The notes under the pieces: model-generated
Told to the model about the DNA's origin: nothing
Databases searched by the model: none
The model's input: only the letters and a program-made list of their open reading frames with translations
Shown: in pieces, positions 1 to 9,692 of the stretch
Position numbering within the stretch: position 1 is the stretch's first letter
Layout: each line of letters begins with the position of its first letter
From: JBHOQX01 sp042408595
Lineage (GTDB): Bacteria; Chloroflexota; Chloroflexia; Chloroflexales; Roseiflexaceae
Length of the DNA stretch: 61,815 bases
Reading direction: 5' to 3'
NCBI GenBank assembly: GCA_042408595.1
Contig: JBHOQX010000117.1
Coordinates: 1 to 61,815 of the forward strand
Position numbers and translations under genes: made by a program

Positions 1-2
1 CC

Positions 3-1352
3 ACGCCCGCGCCCACCGCCGCGCCAGCCACGCCCGCGCCCACCGCCGCGCCGGCCGGGCTCCTGCCCGCGCCACTGTATGTGCTGGACAGCGGCCAGAT
101 CTGGCGGATTGAGCGCGACGGGATCACGCGCCACCAACTCACCTACGAGACGCGCCCGATCCTCGACTTCGACCTGTGGCCGGCGAACAATGGCCTTGTG
201 TACCTGCTGGAAGGCGAGGGCCAGAACACCGACAAGATCACGCTGATCGCGCTGGACGAAGGCGGGCGCACCGAGCTGTTCACCGGCCCGCTCTACGAGG
301 TCGTGGCACGCCCGGGCAGCATGGATGTCGCCTTTACCCTGACGAAGCCGCTGGAAGGTTTGGTGATCGGGGCCGAGCGCGGCCCGGCCGGAGTCTGGGG
401 GGTGGAGCGGACCGGCGGGCGGCCGTTTCTGCTGCAGGCGAACGACCCGCCCGCCGATCCGGCCGCCACCGAGATCTACACCAGTTATACCCCGCTCGCC
501 TGGTCGCCCGATGGCGAGCGCCTGCTGATGAGCGCCTACCCCGGCATCGGCGAGGGCGGCGTGCCGATCATCAAACGGATCGCCGACCAGTCGCGTGTCG
601 TGGTGGATGTCGCCTGCTGCGGCGGTCAGGTCTGGGCCGCCGATGGCGCGACGTTATTCTTGAGCGGCGGCCTATGGGTGCAGGATGCCGCGCTCGGCCT
701 CTGGCGGGTGGATGCGGCCACCGGCGCAGCGACCGAGCTGCTCCCCAGCACGATCGACAACAAATTTGCCCTGATCGGCTTCCCGCACCCCGCACCGGCC
801 GGCGCGGTGGACGTCTTCATGGCGCTCGCCGCCGATCCGCCGGAGGTGGCCCCCGCCGCCCGCGGCCCGCTGATCATGACGCGCGTCGCGCCGGATGGCA
901 GCCGCACCCCGCTACGCCCGAACGACCGCTTCGACATCTTCGAGGCGCGATGGGCCCCGGACGGCAGCGGGGCGGTCGCCATCGAGTCCGTGCCGAACCA
1001 GGATGCCGGGCGGCTGATCTGGCTCCCGGCGGACGGCGACCCGGCCGCCCCGATCGGCGCCGCGGGCCGCCAGGTGCGTTGGGGCGCGCCCGCGGCGCAG
1101 CCACGCGCCGATGCCTGCGGCAGCTTTGCGCCGCTGGCCTTCCAGGAGGCGGCCGCGCGCCGCGCCGATCCGGCGGTCGCCGACGTGCAGCGGCGGCTCC
1201 AGGCCCGCGGCGATGTGGAAGTCGGCGCGGCGGACGGGCTGTACGGCGAGCAGACACGGGCGGCGGTCGAGCGCTTCCAACGCGCGGTGGGGCTCCCGCC
1301 GTCGGGGCAGGTGGACTGCGCCACGTGGCAGGCGATCTTCAGCGGGACATAG
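3..1352 (+). CDS. Propeller-like protein with C-terminal peptidoglycan-binding domain (5' end outside window)
   Basis: The reading frame is open to the left edge, so the true start is outside the window. The first 20 or so codons spell a Thr/Pro/Ala-rich linker (TPAPTAAPA repeated), as found after a lipoprotein or membrane anchor. A GTG at 81 is the first start-like codon but probably internal. The middle carries repeated WSPDG and WAPDG signatures typical of TolB/WD40-like beta-propeller blades. The last 60 residues form a PG_binding_1 domain (VQRRLQARG, then DGLYGEQTRAAVERFQ). A role at the cell wall is inferred from this domain; no enzymatic motif is visible. Confidence 0.75.
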   Translation, partial: TPAPTAAPATPAPTAAPAGLLPAPLYVLDSGQIWRIERDGITRHQLTYETRPILDFDLWPANNGLVYLLEGEGQNTDKITLIALDEGGRTELFTGPLYEVVARPGSMDVAFTLTKPLEGLVIGAERGPAGVWGVERTGGRPFLLQANDPPADPAATEIYTSYTPLAWSPDGERLLMSAYPGIGEGGVPIIKRIADQSRVVVDVACCGGQVWAADGATLFLSGGLWVQDAALGLWRVDAATGAATELLPSTIDNKFALIGFPHPAPAGAVDVFMALAADPPEVAPAARGPLIMTRVAPDGSRTPLRPNDRFDIFEARWAPDGSGAVAIESVPNQDAGRLIWLPADGDPAAPIGAAGRQVRWGAPAAQPRADACGSFAPLAFQEAAARRADPAVADVQRRLQARGDVEVGAADGLYGEQTRAAVERFQRAVGLPPSGQVDCATWQAIFSGT

Positions 1353-1414
1353 CCGGGCGTATCGCGACGAGGTGGTGGCCGCTACCCCACGGCGGAGACG
1401 ACAGGGCCGGGGAG

Positions 1415-1717
1415 CTAACGCCCGACTTCACGAACCGCGCTCTGGCCGAGGGCGACGGCTCGTAGCGTGTCGTGGCGCAGCCGAAGGCTGGCGGCGATGA
1501 TCTCGATATCGCCGTCCTGATCCGGGCCGGAGCGCGGCAGCGGCAGTGCGGCGAGCTTCTCAAGAGTCGCGATGTCGCAGTCCAGCGCCGCCGCCAACTC
1601 CTCAACGGCGGCATGCTGGCGTCCCAGCCAGGCCCACATGGCCGATGCCATGCAGTCCGGCCGGTCGCGAAGCGCTGCAAGCAGCAGCAACACGCGCTCG
1701 CTTGGTTCCATCGTCAT
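1415..1717 (-). CDS. Small helical protein of unknown function
   Basis: This 100-residue protein starts at an ATG preceded at 7 nt by GGAGG (1725-1729), which decides the start inside a much longer open frame. It is acidic and helical, with WAWLGRQHAAVEELAAALDCDIATLEKLAALPLPR resembling a helix-turn-helix-like segment in which a short helix is followed by a cold-domain-like turn; this is only a visual impression. No family is recognised. It is divergent from the ureohydrolase gene, with a 111-bp spacer holding a candidate promoter for each direction. Confidence 0.55.
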   Translation of the reverse strand: MTMEPSERVLLLLAALRDRPDCMASAMWAWLGRQHAAVEELAAALDCDIATLEKLAALPLPRSGPDQDGDIEIIAASLRLRHDTLRAVALGQSAVREVGR

Positions 1718-1828
1718 AGGCGTGCCTCCGGCGGGCATCCGCGCCCGCGCCGGGCGCATTATACCATGCACGCACCGCATGGTTGGCTGTGGTACAATCG
1801 GGCCCCGCACACAGCAACGGAGGAGAAG
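1718..1828. promoter_or_regulatory. Divergent promoter spacer
   Basis: On the minus strand a perfect TATAAT lies at 1763-1758, about 40 nt before the start of the small helical gene. On the plus strand TACAAT lies at 1793-1798, about 30 nt before the ureohydrolase GTG. No good -35 box is visible for either, so both are judged on the -10 alone. Confidence 0.4.
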
Positions 1829-2776
<948 letters not shown>

Positions 2777-2845
2777 GGCGGGAGCTAGCGGCGGGAAGCT
2801 TGCGCGCAGCGCCCCATCAGCTCGTCACCTTGGCATCTCACCCGC

Positions 2846-3484
2846 TCACGGCGCGAGCCGCTCGATCGCCCACCTGCCGTCCGCCTGCCGGGTGTAGCGC
2901 AGCCGGTCGTGGAGGCGGCTCGGGCGGCCCTGCCAGAACTCGACAGCCTCGGGGACGACGCGATAGCCGCCCCAGTGCGGCGGGCGCGGCACGTCACCGC
3001 TGGCGAAGCGCGCCTCCAGATCGCGCAGCCGCGCCTCGAGCACGTCGCGCCCGGGGATCACCTGGCTCTGCGGCGAGGCCCACGCGCCCAGCCGGCTGCC
3101 GAGCGGGCGGCTGGCGAAGTAGGCGTCCGATTCCTCGGCAGCAACACGCTCGACGCGCCCTTCGATTCGGATCTGCCGCTCCAACTCGGGCCAGTAAAAG
3201 ACCAACGCCGCCCAGGGGTTCGCTTCCAGTTCGCGCCCCTTGCGGCTCTCGTAGTTGGTGTAGAAGACGAAGCCGCGCGAGTCAACCCCTTTGATCAGCA
3301 CCATCCGCGCGGATGGCCGGCCGTCCGGCGTGGCGGTGGCGAGCGTCATCGCATTCGGCTCCGGCAGCCCCGCGGCGAGCGCCGTGTCGAACCATGCCTG
3401 GAACTGGGCGAACGGGTCGGGGGCGAGGTCGGCCTCCGACAGGCCATGGAGCATGTATTCCTTGCGAAGATCAGAAAGCGACAT
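2846..3484 (-). CDS. pdxH: Pyridoxamine/pyridoxine 5'-phosphate oxidase
   Basis: This FMN enzyme oxidises PNP or PMP to pyridoxal 5'-phosphate, the last step of PLP salvage and synthesis. The 212-residue length matches the family. Visible signatures are the N-terminal LRKEYMLHGL, the FMN-binding ARMVLIKGVDSRGFVFYTN, the SRKGRELEANPWAALVFYW segment, and the C-terminal WGGYRVVPEAVEFWQGRPSRLHDR with the substrate-binding RLHDR. It is convergent with the ureohydrolase gene. The 70-bp gap between them contains two units of the 8-bp gtcacc-type repeat seen elsewhere in the window. Confidence 0.95.
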   Translation of the reverse strand: MSLSDLRKEYMLHGLSEADLAPDPFAQFQAWFDTALAAGLPEPNAMTLATATPDGRPSARMVLIKGVDSRGFVFYTNYESRKGRELEANPWAALVFYWPELERQIRIEGRVERVAAEESDAYFASRPLGSRLGAWASPQSQVIPGRDVLEARLRDLEARFASGDVPRPPHWGGYRVVPEAVEFWQGRPSRLHDRLRYTRQADGRWAIERLAP

Positions 3485-3712
3485 TGGCGTGATGAATGAT
3501 GAGTTCAGGCTTCAGATATAGGACTCGGGGGTTAGGGTTTGGTGTTGCCGGTGCAGAGCGCAGCGTTCTGAGTTCTGCATGTTGCGCGTTCCCTTTTACA
3601 CTCCAGGTTCCGGCTGCTGGCTGGTCATCGTCTGGCCGTCCGGAGGTGGGTAGCTGCTTTTGTTCGATGACTCGCTCGGTTGCGCGTTGCCGTCTGACCG
3701 CTGCCCTTCCTC

Positions 3713-6556
3713 CTAGCCGGTGTTCTTCACCCCCGCCGCGATGCCGCTAATGCTCAACAGAATCAGGTCTTCCAGGGCGGCGTGGTTGGGGCCGTCAGGC
3801 GCAGCGCGCAGCCGGCGCAGCAGCTCCACCTGAATATAACTCAGCGGATCGACGTACGGATTGCGTCGGTCGATCGAGGTGCGCAGAACGGGTGCGTTGC
3901 CCAGCAACACATCGGTCTGCGCTACCAGGCAGACCATTTGTGCCGCGCGCTCATATTCTTCGCGAATCTCGTTGTAGATCCTTTGGGCGACCTCCGGCTC
4001 CGGCACGAGCCCGGCGTAGTGCCGGGCGATCCGCATGTCGGCTTTGCCGAGAATCATCTGAGCGTTGTCGATCACCGCCCGGAAGAAAGGCCACTTTGCA
4101 TACATCTCCTGGAGCATTATAAGTTTTGAGCGGTGAGTTACGAGTTCTGGCTCCTTGACCGTTAAATGCTGCACGTTGAGCTCTGAACTTCCGATGAAAT
4201 CGGCCAGCGCGTAGCCCAGGCCATACCAGCCGGGCAAGGTATGACGACTCTGCATCCAGCTAAACACCCACGGAATCGCGCGTAAATCCTCGATTCGGTC
4301 GCTGTTCTTGCGGCTGGCGGGCCGGCTGCCGATCTTCAGCCGGCTGATCTCGGCGATCGGTGTGGCAGTGCGGAAATAGCGCAGGAACTCCGGGGTCTCA
4401 TAGACCAGCTTGCGGTAGCGCGTGCGCGCGACCGCCGCCAGGTGCTCAAGAGTCGCCTCCCACTCCGGCGGAGGGTCGGTGCGGGGCGCGAAGCCGGCGA
4501 GCAGCACGGCGTTGACCACCTGTTCAAGGTGGCGATGGGCCAGCTCCGGCAGGCCGTAGCGGTCGGAGATCACCTCGCCCTGTTCGGTCATCTTGATCTG
4601 ATGGCCGATGCTGCCCGGCGGCTGCGCCAGGATGGCCCGGTTCGCCGGGCCGCCGCCGCGCCCGATCGCGCCACCGCGCCCGTGGAACAGCCGTAGCTCC
4701 AGCCCCTCGCGCGCCGCCAGATCGCGCAGTTCGCGCTGCGCCTGGTAGAGCGCCCAGTTCGCGGCCAGGTAGCCGCCGTCCTTGTTGCTGTCGGAGTAGC
4801 CGATCATCACCTCTTGCACGTCGCCGCGCAGCCGCAGGTGCTCGCGGTAGGCCGACAGGCGCAGGCAGGACTCCATCACATCGCTGGCCGCCGCCAGGTC
4901 GGCCCCGGTCTCGAACAGCGGGGCGATATCGAGCTGGCTGATGCCCTCGGCGGGCCGGTAGAGGCCGGCTTCCTTCGCCAGCAGCAGCACCGCCAGGATG
5001 TCGCTTGGGCCGCGCGTCATGCTGATGATATAGGTCTGGATGGCGCCGGGGCTGAGCTGCTCCAGCAGCGCGGCGATGGTGCGGAAGGTCTCAACCGTCT
5101 CCAGCGTGTCGGCGCTGTAGTTCGGGTGGGCCGGGATGATCGGGCGCGGGTCGGAGAGTTCCTTCGAGAGCAGCCCGGCACGCGCCGGCTCGTCCAACGC
5201 CAGGTAGTCGTCGCAGATTCCGGCGCGGGCGAAGATCTCGGCCAACGCGGCAGCATGGCGCTCGCTGTGCTGGCGGATGTCGAGCGTGGCGACATGGAGG
5301 CCGAAGACCTCGGCGGCGCGGATCAGGTCGTGGAGCGCGCCGTCGGCGATCAGCGCGCCGCGGTTCTCGCGCAGGCTCAGATCCATCAGCCGTAGGTCGC
5401 GCAGCAGGTCATCCGCCGCCACGTAGCGCCGCGGGTCGCCCGCGGCCCCTGGCCCGGCAAGCCAGTCGGGGCGGCTGGTGCGGGCATGGTCAAGCGCCAG
5501 CAGCAGCCGCTCGCGGATGTAGGTGCATTTCTGGCGGTACGGTTCGTAGGGGTTGCGGTGGGCCAGCAGCTCGGCGACCGCCGGAAAGTCGCGCGCGTCG
5601 GCGGCGAGCGACTCGGCCAGCGCGGCGCTGATCCCAACCTGCCGCGACGACATGCTCAGGCGGTGGCTGATCTCCTCGATCGCAGCGATGTGCCGCTTGA
5701 GCGCGGCCTCGCGCAGTAGCCGGACCGTCTGTACCGTCACCTCCGGCGTGACGAACGGGTTGCCGTCACGGTCGCCGCCCATCCACGTTCCGAAGCGCAA
5801 CAGCGGCTGGACGCGCCAGCCATGCTCCGGGTAGCAGGTCGTCAGCGCCTGCTCCAACTCGCGGTAGAGGCGCGGGATCAGGTCGAACAGGCTGGCCTCA
5901 AAGTAGTACAGCCCATTCTTCACCTCGTCGATCACGGTCGGGCGGACGACGCGCACCTCGTCGCTCTGCCACAGCCCGACGATCTCGGCGGCGATCAGCG
6001 GCGCCTGCGCGGCCCGCTCCGCCGGCAGCGTCGCCGGGTCAAAGGTACGCTCGACCGCCTCGGCGATCCGGCGCAGCTTTTCGAGCGTCGTCCGCCGCTT
6101 GGCCTCGGTCGGGTGCGCGGTGAAGACCGGCACGATCCGGGCGCGGTCGAGCCAGGCTTGCAGCTCGGCGGCGGGCACGCCCTGGCGGCGCAGCGCGGCC
6201 ACGGCGGCGGCGATCGACTCGGAGCGTGGCTCGTCTGGCCGCTCGCGGTCGCGCTCGCGCAGCACCCAGATGCGCTGGAGCTGCTCGGCCAGATTAACAA
6301 GCGCGAAGTAGATCGTGAACGATTTGATCAGATCGCGCGCCTGATCGATGGTGAGGTTGGCGATCGCCGCCTCGATCTCGGCCTCGTGCCCGCCGCCGTT
6401 GGCATGGTTCGCCTTGGCCAGCCGGCGCACCCGCTCTTCCAGTGCGAAGATCGGCTCGCCGGCCTGCTGGCGGATCACCTCGCCCAACAGGTCGCCAAGG
6501 TGGTGGATGGTCGCGGAAAGGCGGTCGCGCCCGTTCCCATTGGTCTGCGGCGGCAT
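3713..6556 (-). CDS. ppc: Phosphoenolpyruvate carboxylase
   Basis: The protein carboxylates PEP with bicarbonate to oxaloacetate, an anaplerotic and CO2-fixing step. At 947 residues it is complete. Motifs include VFTAHPTEAKRRT with the catalytic His, FGTWMGGDRDGNP, GYSDSNKDGGYL, FHGRGGAIGRGGGPA and the conserved C-terminus ending NTG. An oddity is about 20 extra residues near position 790-810, encoded by 4119-4192, between the GLGYAL and WPFF landmarks. That DNA is more AT-rich than its surroundings and resembles intergenic repeats nearby (see findings). The gene is divergent from padR. The 228 bp downstream hold no gene, only AT-richer repeat-like sequence. Confidence 0.97.
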   Translation of the reverse strand: MPPQTNGNGRDRLSATIHHLGDLLGEVIRQQAGEPIFALEERVRRLAKANHANGGGHEAEIEAAIANLTIDQARDLIKSFTIYFALVNLAEQLQRIWVLRERDRERPDEPRSESIAAAVAALRRQGVPAAELQAWLDRARIVPVFTAHPTEAKRRTTLEKLRRIAEAVERTFDPATLPAERAAQAPLIAAEIVGLWQSDEVRVVRPTVIDEVKNGLYYFEASLFDLIPRLYRELEQALTTCYPEHGWRVQPLLRFGTWMGGDRDGNPFVTPEVTVQTVRLLREAALKRHIAAIEEISHRLSMSSRQVGISAALAESLAADARDFPAVAELLAHRNPYEPYRQKCTYIRERLLLALDHARTSRPDWLAGPGAAGDPRRYVAADDLLRDLRLMDLSLRENRGALIADGALHDLIRAAEVFGLHVATLDIRQHSERHAAALAEIFARAGICDDYLALDEPARAGLLSKELSDPRPIIPAHPNYSADTLETVETFRTIAALLEQLSPGAIQTYIISMTRGPSDILAVLLLAKEAGLYRPAEGISQLDIAPLFETGADLAAASDVMESCLRLSAYREHLRLRGDVQEVMIGYSDSNKDGGYLAANWALYQAQRELRDLAAREGLELRLFHGRGGAIGRGGGPANRAILAQPPGSIGHQIKMTEQGEVISDRYGLPELAHRHLEQVVNAVLLAGFAPRTDPPPEWEATLEHLAAVARTRYRKLVYETPEFLRYFRTATPIAEISRLKIGSRPASRKNSDRIEDLRAIPWVFSWMQSRHTLPGWYGLGYALADFIGSSELNVQHLTVKEPELVTHRSKLIMLQEMYAKWPFFRAVIDNAQMILGKADMRIARHYAGLVPEPEVAQRIYNEIREEYERAAQMVCLVAQTDVLLGNAPVLRTSIDRRNPYVDPLSYIQVELLRRLRAAPDGPNHAALEDLILLSISGIAAGVKNTG

Positions 6557-6643
6557 GCGCGCGGCTCCCGTCGGTCACACAAAAGGCCCACGGCGCAGCG
6601 GCGCGCGGGCGGTTCAGCGTTGAGCACAGGCTGGGTCACTTTC

Positions 6644-6649
6644 AGTCTA
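6644..6649 (-). promoter_or_regulatory. Candidate extended -10 for ppc
   Basis: On the minus strand TGGTAGACT matches a TGn-extended -10 (TAGACT). It would give a leader of about 80 nt before the ppc ATG. No convincing -35 is seen. Confidence 0.35.
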
Positions 6650-6703
6650 CCACGGGTTCCCATGATGCGCCAGCGGCGCGAGCTGCCTGCCCGAGCAAGG
6701 CGC

Positions 6704-6732
6704 TTGACGATATATCTTTAACGTGCTATACT
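6704..6732 (+). promoter_or_regulatory. Sigma-70-type promoter of the padR gene
   Basis: TTGACG (6704-6709) and TATACT (6727-6732) are separated by exactly 17 bp. The predicted transcript begins near 6739, about 30 nt before the ATG, and includes a strong AAGGAGG at 6757-6763. Confidence 0.85.
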
Positions 6733-6746
6733 TATTACGATATATC
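6709..6746. promoter_or_regulatory. Twin GATATATC operator sites
   Basis: Two copies of the perfect palindrome GATATATC (6709-6716 and 6739-6746), each preceded by AC, lie with centres 30 bp apart. The first sits in the promoter spacer and the second at the predicted start of transcription. This placement suits repression by the encoded PadR protein; the binding itself is inferred. Confidence 0.65.
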
Positions 6747-6769
6747 GATAGCGAGCAAGGAGGATTATC

Positions 6770-7408
6770 ATGCACGGTCGGCAGCACGGGCGCTGGGAGC
6801 GCTGGCAGAAGCATGAGTCGGAGGAGCAGCGCCACTGGGTGCGGTATGGGCCGCCGTGGGCCTGGTTCGGGCCGCGGCACGGCGGGCCGTTTGGGCCGGG
6901 CGGGCCGTTTGGGCCGGGGGGGATGCGGCGGCACCGCCGGGGCGATATCAAATTCGCCCTGCTGGAGCTGCTGGCCGAGCGCCCGCGCCACGGTTACGAG
7001 CTGATCAAGGAGCTGGAGAATCGCTACGGCGGGTTCTACCGCCCCAGCCCTGGCACCGTCTATCCGACGCTGCAACTGCTGGAGGACGAGGGGCACGTGA
7101 CAAGCGAGGTGGTGGAGGGGAAGCGCATCTACACCATCACCGATTCGGGGCGGGCGCTGCTGGCCGGGCGCCAGGAGCCGGAGGAGCACGGCCGCTGGGA
7201 GCGCGGCTTCCGACGCGGCCCGGTCCCGCCGGAGGCCTTCGAGCTGCGCAACCGGATGATGGGCCTCGGCGCGGCGGTCATGCATATCGCGCTGCACGGC
7301 ACGCCCGAGCAGATCCATGCCGTGAGCGCCAGGCTCGACGCGCTCCGGCGCGAGATCCACGGCCTCCTGGCCCAGGGCGGCGAACAGCCGCCGCCATCGG
7401 AAGCGTGA
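6770..7408 (+). CDS. PadR-family transcriptional regulator
   Basis: The 212-residue protein contains a PadR winged helix from about residue 58 (RGDIKFALLELLAERPRHGYELIKELE, then SPGTVYPTLQLLEDEGHV and EGKRIYTITDSGRALL). The C-terminal helical region probably mediates dimerisation. The first 55 residues are unusual, rich in His, Trp, Gly and Pro (GPFGPGG repeated); this could be flexible or metal-binding. The promoter overlaps two palindromes, so autoregulation is likely. No obvious drug pump or other PadR target adjoins it; the next gene encodes a DUF1361 membrane protein. The ligand is unknown. Confidence 0.9.
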   Translation: MHGRQHGRWERWQKHESEEQRHWVRYGPPWAWFGPRHGGPFGPGGPFGPGGMRRHRRGDIKFALLELLAERPRHGYELIKELENRYGGFYRPSPGTVYPTLQLLEDEGHVTSEVVEGKRIYTITDSGRALLAGRQEPEEHGRWERGFRRGPVPPEAFELRNRMMGLGAAVMHIALHGTPEQIHAVSARLDALRREIHGLLAQGGEQPPPSEA

Positions 7409-7770
7409 GGACGGGGGACGGTGGGCGGGGGACGAGGGACGAACGACTGACGACGGCAAGCATCGTGCTGTGAAGCGCAAGCCCCTGCCCACTGCTGCCG
7501 TTGGTATGCGCCACAGCCAGCCCCACCCCGTCGTCTTCGACCGCCACTTCCAACTCGCTCATCCCCTTCTCACCCGGCTGTCATGCAGTTTGGCTGCCCG
7601 ATGTGGTAGGCTGATAGAACAATTCGTTTCATTGTGCGAATTGTTGGTGCCACCTTGAGACGGCGAGTGGACGCCCCATGCGATCGAGCATCTCGTTCGG
7701 CCTGCAGCGCGGCGCGCTCCAGCGCCGGAGGGCGCACAGACCGTTTCAGACGGCTGCTGAGAGCTTACCG
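7409..7770. other. Intergenic stretch without a convincing gene
   Basis: The first 40 bases are short-period gacggggacg-type repeats. A perfect AT-rich inverted repeat lies at 7618-7645. The last part (about 7720-7762) contains CGTTTCAGACGGCTGCTGAGA, the right end of the dispersed palindromic element described at 31039 and 47634. No supported ORF is seen. Confidence 0.6.
7618..7645. repeat. Perfect AT-rich inverted repeat
   Basis: AACAATTCG (7618-7626) and CGAATTGTT (7637-7645) flank a 10-nt loop. In this GC-rich setting it may be an operator or an mRNA hairpin ahead of the DUF1361 gene. No T-tract follows, so a terminator is less likely. Confidence 0.5.
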
Positions 7771-8472
7771 ATGGACACATTATTTGCCCGCCTCGCGGCG
7801 CTCCACCGGTTCCTTGCCGGGCGCGCCTTCTATCCGCTCGCGCTCTCTAGCGGGCTCGCCGTGGCGCTGGTCGCCGGGCGCGTCCTGCGTACCGGCGAAG
7901 CGGCGTACACCTTCATGGTCTGGAATCTGTTCCTCGCCTGGCTGCCGTATCTGTTCAGCCTGTGGGCAGCGCTGGCCGAGCGGCGGCGCCCCGGCCAGTG
8001 GTGGCGCCTGCTGCTGCCCGGCGCGCTCTGGCTGCTGTTCCTGCCGAACGGCCCGTACATCGTTACCGATATCATCCATCTGCGCCGCATCCAGCCAGCG
8101 ATCTGGTGGCTGGATGTTGGGTTGATCGCCACCTTCGCCTGGACCGGCTGCTTCCTCGCGGTCGCCTCGCTCCACGCGATGCAGGAGCTGGTGCGGCGCT
8201 ACCTCGGCGCGGCGCTGAGCTGGCTGTTCGTGCTGTTGACGCTGCCGCTGAGCGGCCTGGGCGTCTACCTGGGCCGTTTCGAGCGTCTCAATTCGTGGAA
8301 TGTGCTGACCAACCCGCGCGAGGTGCTCGGCTCGGTCGTGGAGGCCCTGCTGCACCCCGGCAGCCAGCCGCGGGCGCTCGGCGTGACGCTGCTGTTCGCC
8401 GGATTGCTGTTCGTCTGTTATCTGATGTTCGTCGCCTTCCGCCGGCCCGAGGGTGCGCGCGTGCGAGCATAG
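7771..8472 (+). CDS. DUF1361 multi-pass membrane protein
   Basis: The 233-residue protein has about six to seven hydrophobic segments. It carries DUF1361 hallmarks: FMVWNLFLAWLPYLF, then FLPNGPYIVTDIIHL, and GLGVYLGRFERLNSWNVL near the fifth segment. Its molecular function is unknown. The ATG at 7771 was chosen because the in-frame extension to 7678 would be encoded by a dispersed repeat end. The ribosome-binding site is weak, so the start is uncertain. Confidence 0.8.
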   Translation: MDTLFARLAALHRFLAGRAFYPLALSSGLAVALVAGRVLRTGEAAYTFMVWNLFLAWLPYLFSLWAALAERRRPGQWWRLLLPGALWLLFLPNGPYIVTDIIHLRRIQPAIWWLDVGLIATFAWTGCFLAVASLHAMQELVRRYLGAALSWLFVLLTLPLSGLGVYLGRFERLNSWNVLTNPREVLGSVVEALLHPGSQPRALGVTLLFAGLLFVCYLMFVAFRRPEGARVRA

Positions 8473-8544
8473 CCCACCCAGCGCGCCTGCGACAGAACTG
8501 TCATCCCCGCAACCGGTGGCGTTCATCGCGCTACAGGCCGGGTA

Positions 8545-8553
8545 TGCTATACT
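8545..8553 (+). promoter_or_regulatory. Extended -10 promoter of the permease unit
   Basis: TGCTATACT is a TGn-extended -10 about 50 nt ahead of the permease ATG. It overlaps an upstream in-frame ATG at 8542, which argues against that codon as the start. Confidence 0.5.
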
Positions 8554-8603
8554 GCCGCTATCGCCGGCGGCATGGGCCGCCCGCTTGCTGCACCTGCTCG
8601 CCG

Positions 8604-9692
8604 ATGACCGAAGGCCAGAACCTGCTCGAACGCATCCCCCGCGCCGGCTTCGCGTGGTCCGGGCGGCTACGTCTCCTGGCGCTGCTGGCCGGCGTAGCCC
8701 TGGCCGCTGCCGCCGTGTGGCTCGCCAGCGGCTTCGGTGTGCCAGTGGCGCTGGCCCAGGTCAGCGTCCGCCTCCAGGGCCTGGTCACGATTTTTCTCGG
8801 AATCTTCATCGAGGCGCTCCCGTTTCTCTTGGCCGGCGTGCTGGTGTCGTCGACCATCCATCTGTTCGTCTCGGCCGAGACAGTGCGGCGCCTGAGCCCG
8901 CGCAACCCGGCGCTCGCGGCTCTGGTCGGCGCGCTGCTCGGGCTGGCGTTTCCGGTCTGCGAGTGCGGCTCGGTGCCGACGACGCGCCGGCTGCTGGCGA
9001 AAGGCGCGCCGCTGCCGCTCGGGATCGCGTTTGTGCTGGCTGCGCCCGCCGTCAACCCGATCGTGATCGCCAGCACCTGGGTGGCGTTCGGCGGGCGATG
9101 GGAGATCGTGCTGGCCCGGATCGGGCTGACGATCATCATCGCGGCGGCGATCGGCCTGGTGCTCGGGTTGCACCCGCGGCCGCGCGAGCTGCTCGCCCGG
9201 CGGCCTGCCGTCGCAGATGCGCACCTCCATGATCCATGGCACAGGCACGCTGATCACCACGACCACGATCATCAGCACGACGCAGGCGGCAGCCGGTTGC
9301 GCGCCGTGCTGGCGCACGCCAGCGGCGAGTTCTTCGAGATGGGGCGCTACCTGGTGTTCGGCGCCCTGATCGCCGCAGCGCTGCAGGTGCTCATCCCGCG
9401 CCCGGCGCTCCTCTCGCTCGGGCAGGGGCCGGTCGTCTCGGCGCTGGCGCTGATGGGGCTGGCGGTGATCCTGTCGATCTGCTCGACGGTGGATGCGTTC
9501 GTCGCGCTGGCGTTCGTGTCAAGCTTTTTGCCGGGCGCGGTGTTGGCCTTCCTGGTCTTCGGGCCGATGGTCGACATCAAGAGCGTGCTGATGTTCGGCA
9601 CGACCTTCCGGCGGCGTACAGTGGCGCTGATGGTGTTGCTGGCGTTTCAGATGACGCTACTGGCGGCGGTGATCATCAACCTGTACCTGTGA
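8604..9692 (+). CDS. UPF0718/DUF318 family permease with His-rich loop
   Basis: This is a 362-residue polytopic membrane protein. The family signature FPVCECGSVPTTRRL with its cysteine pair follows the second helix, and ICSTVDAFVALAF marks the second half. Between the halves, at about residues 206-226, is a cytoplasmic-type loop rich in His and Asp (HADHHDHDHQHD), a likely metal-binding tract. The stop overlaps the start of the TIGR03943 gene. DUF318 and TIGR03943 genes are paired in many bacteria, including the zinc-responsive ycgR/ycgQ pair of Bacillus; metal transport is therefore plausible, but the substrate is unproven. Confidence 0.88.
   Translation: MTEGQNLLERIPRAGFAWSGRLRLLALLAGVALAAAAVWLASGFGVPVALAQVSVRLQGLVTIFLGIFIEALPFLLAGVLVSSTIHLFVSAETVRRLSPRNPALAALVGALLGLAFPVCECGSVPTTRRLLAKGAPLPLGIAFVLAAPAVNPIVIASTWVAFGGRWEIVLARIGLTIIIAAAIGLVLGLHPRPRELLARRPAVADAHLHDPWHRHADHHDHDHQHDAGGSRLRAVLAHASGEFFEMGRYLVFGALIAAALQVLIPRPALLSLGQGPVVSALALMGLAVILSICSTVDAFVALAFVSSFLPGAVLAFLVFGPMVDIKSVLMFGTTFRRRTVALMVLLAFQMTLLAAVIINLYL

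Noticed and set aside
7678..7770. N-terminal extension of the DUF1361 protein
   Set aside because: The extension would be translated from a dispersed repeat end and lacks hydrophobic or family sequence.
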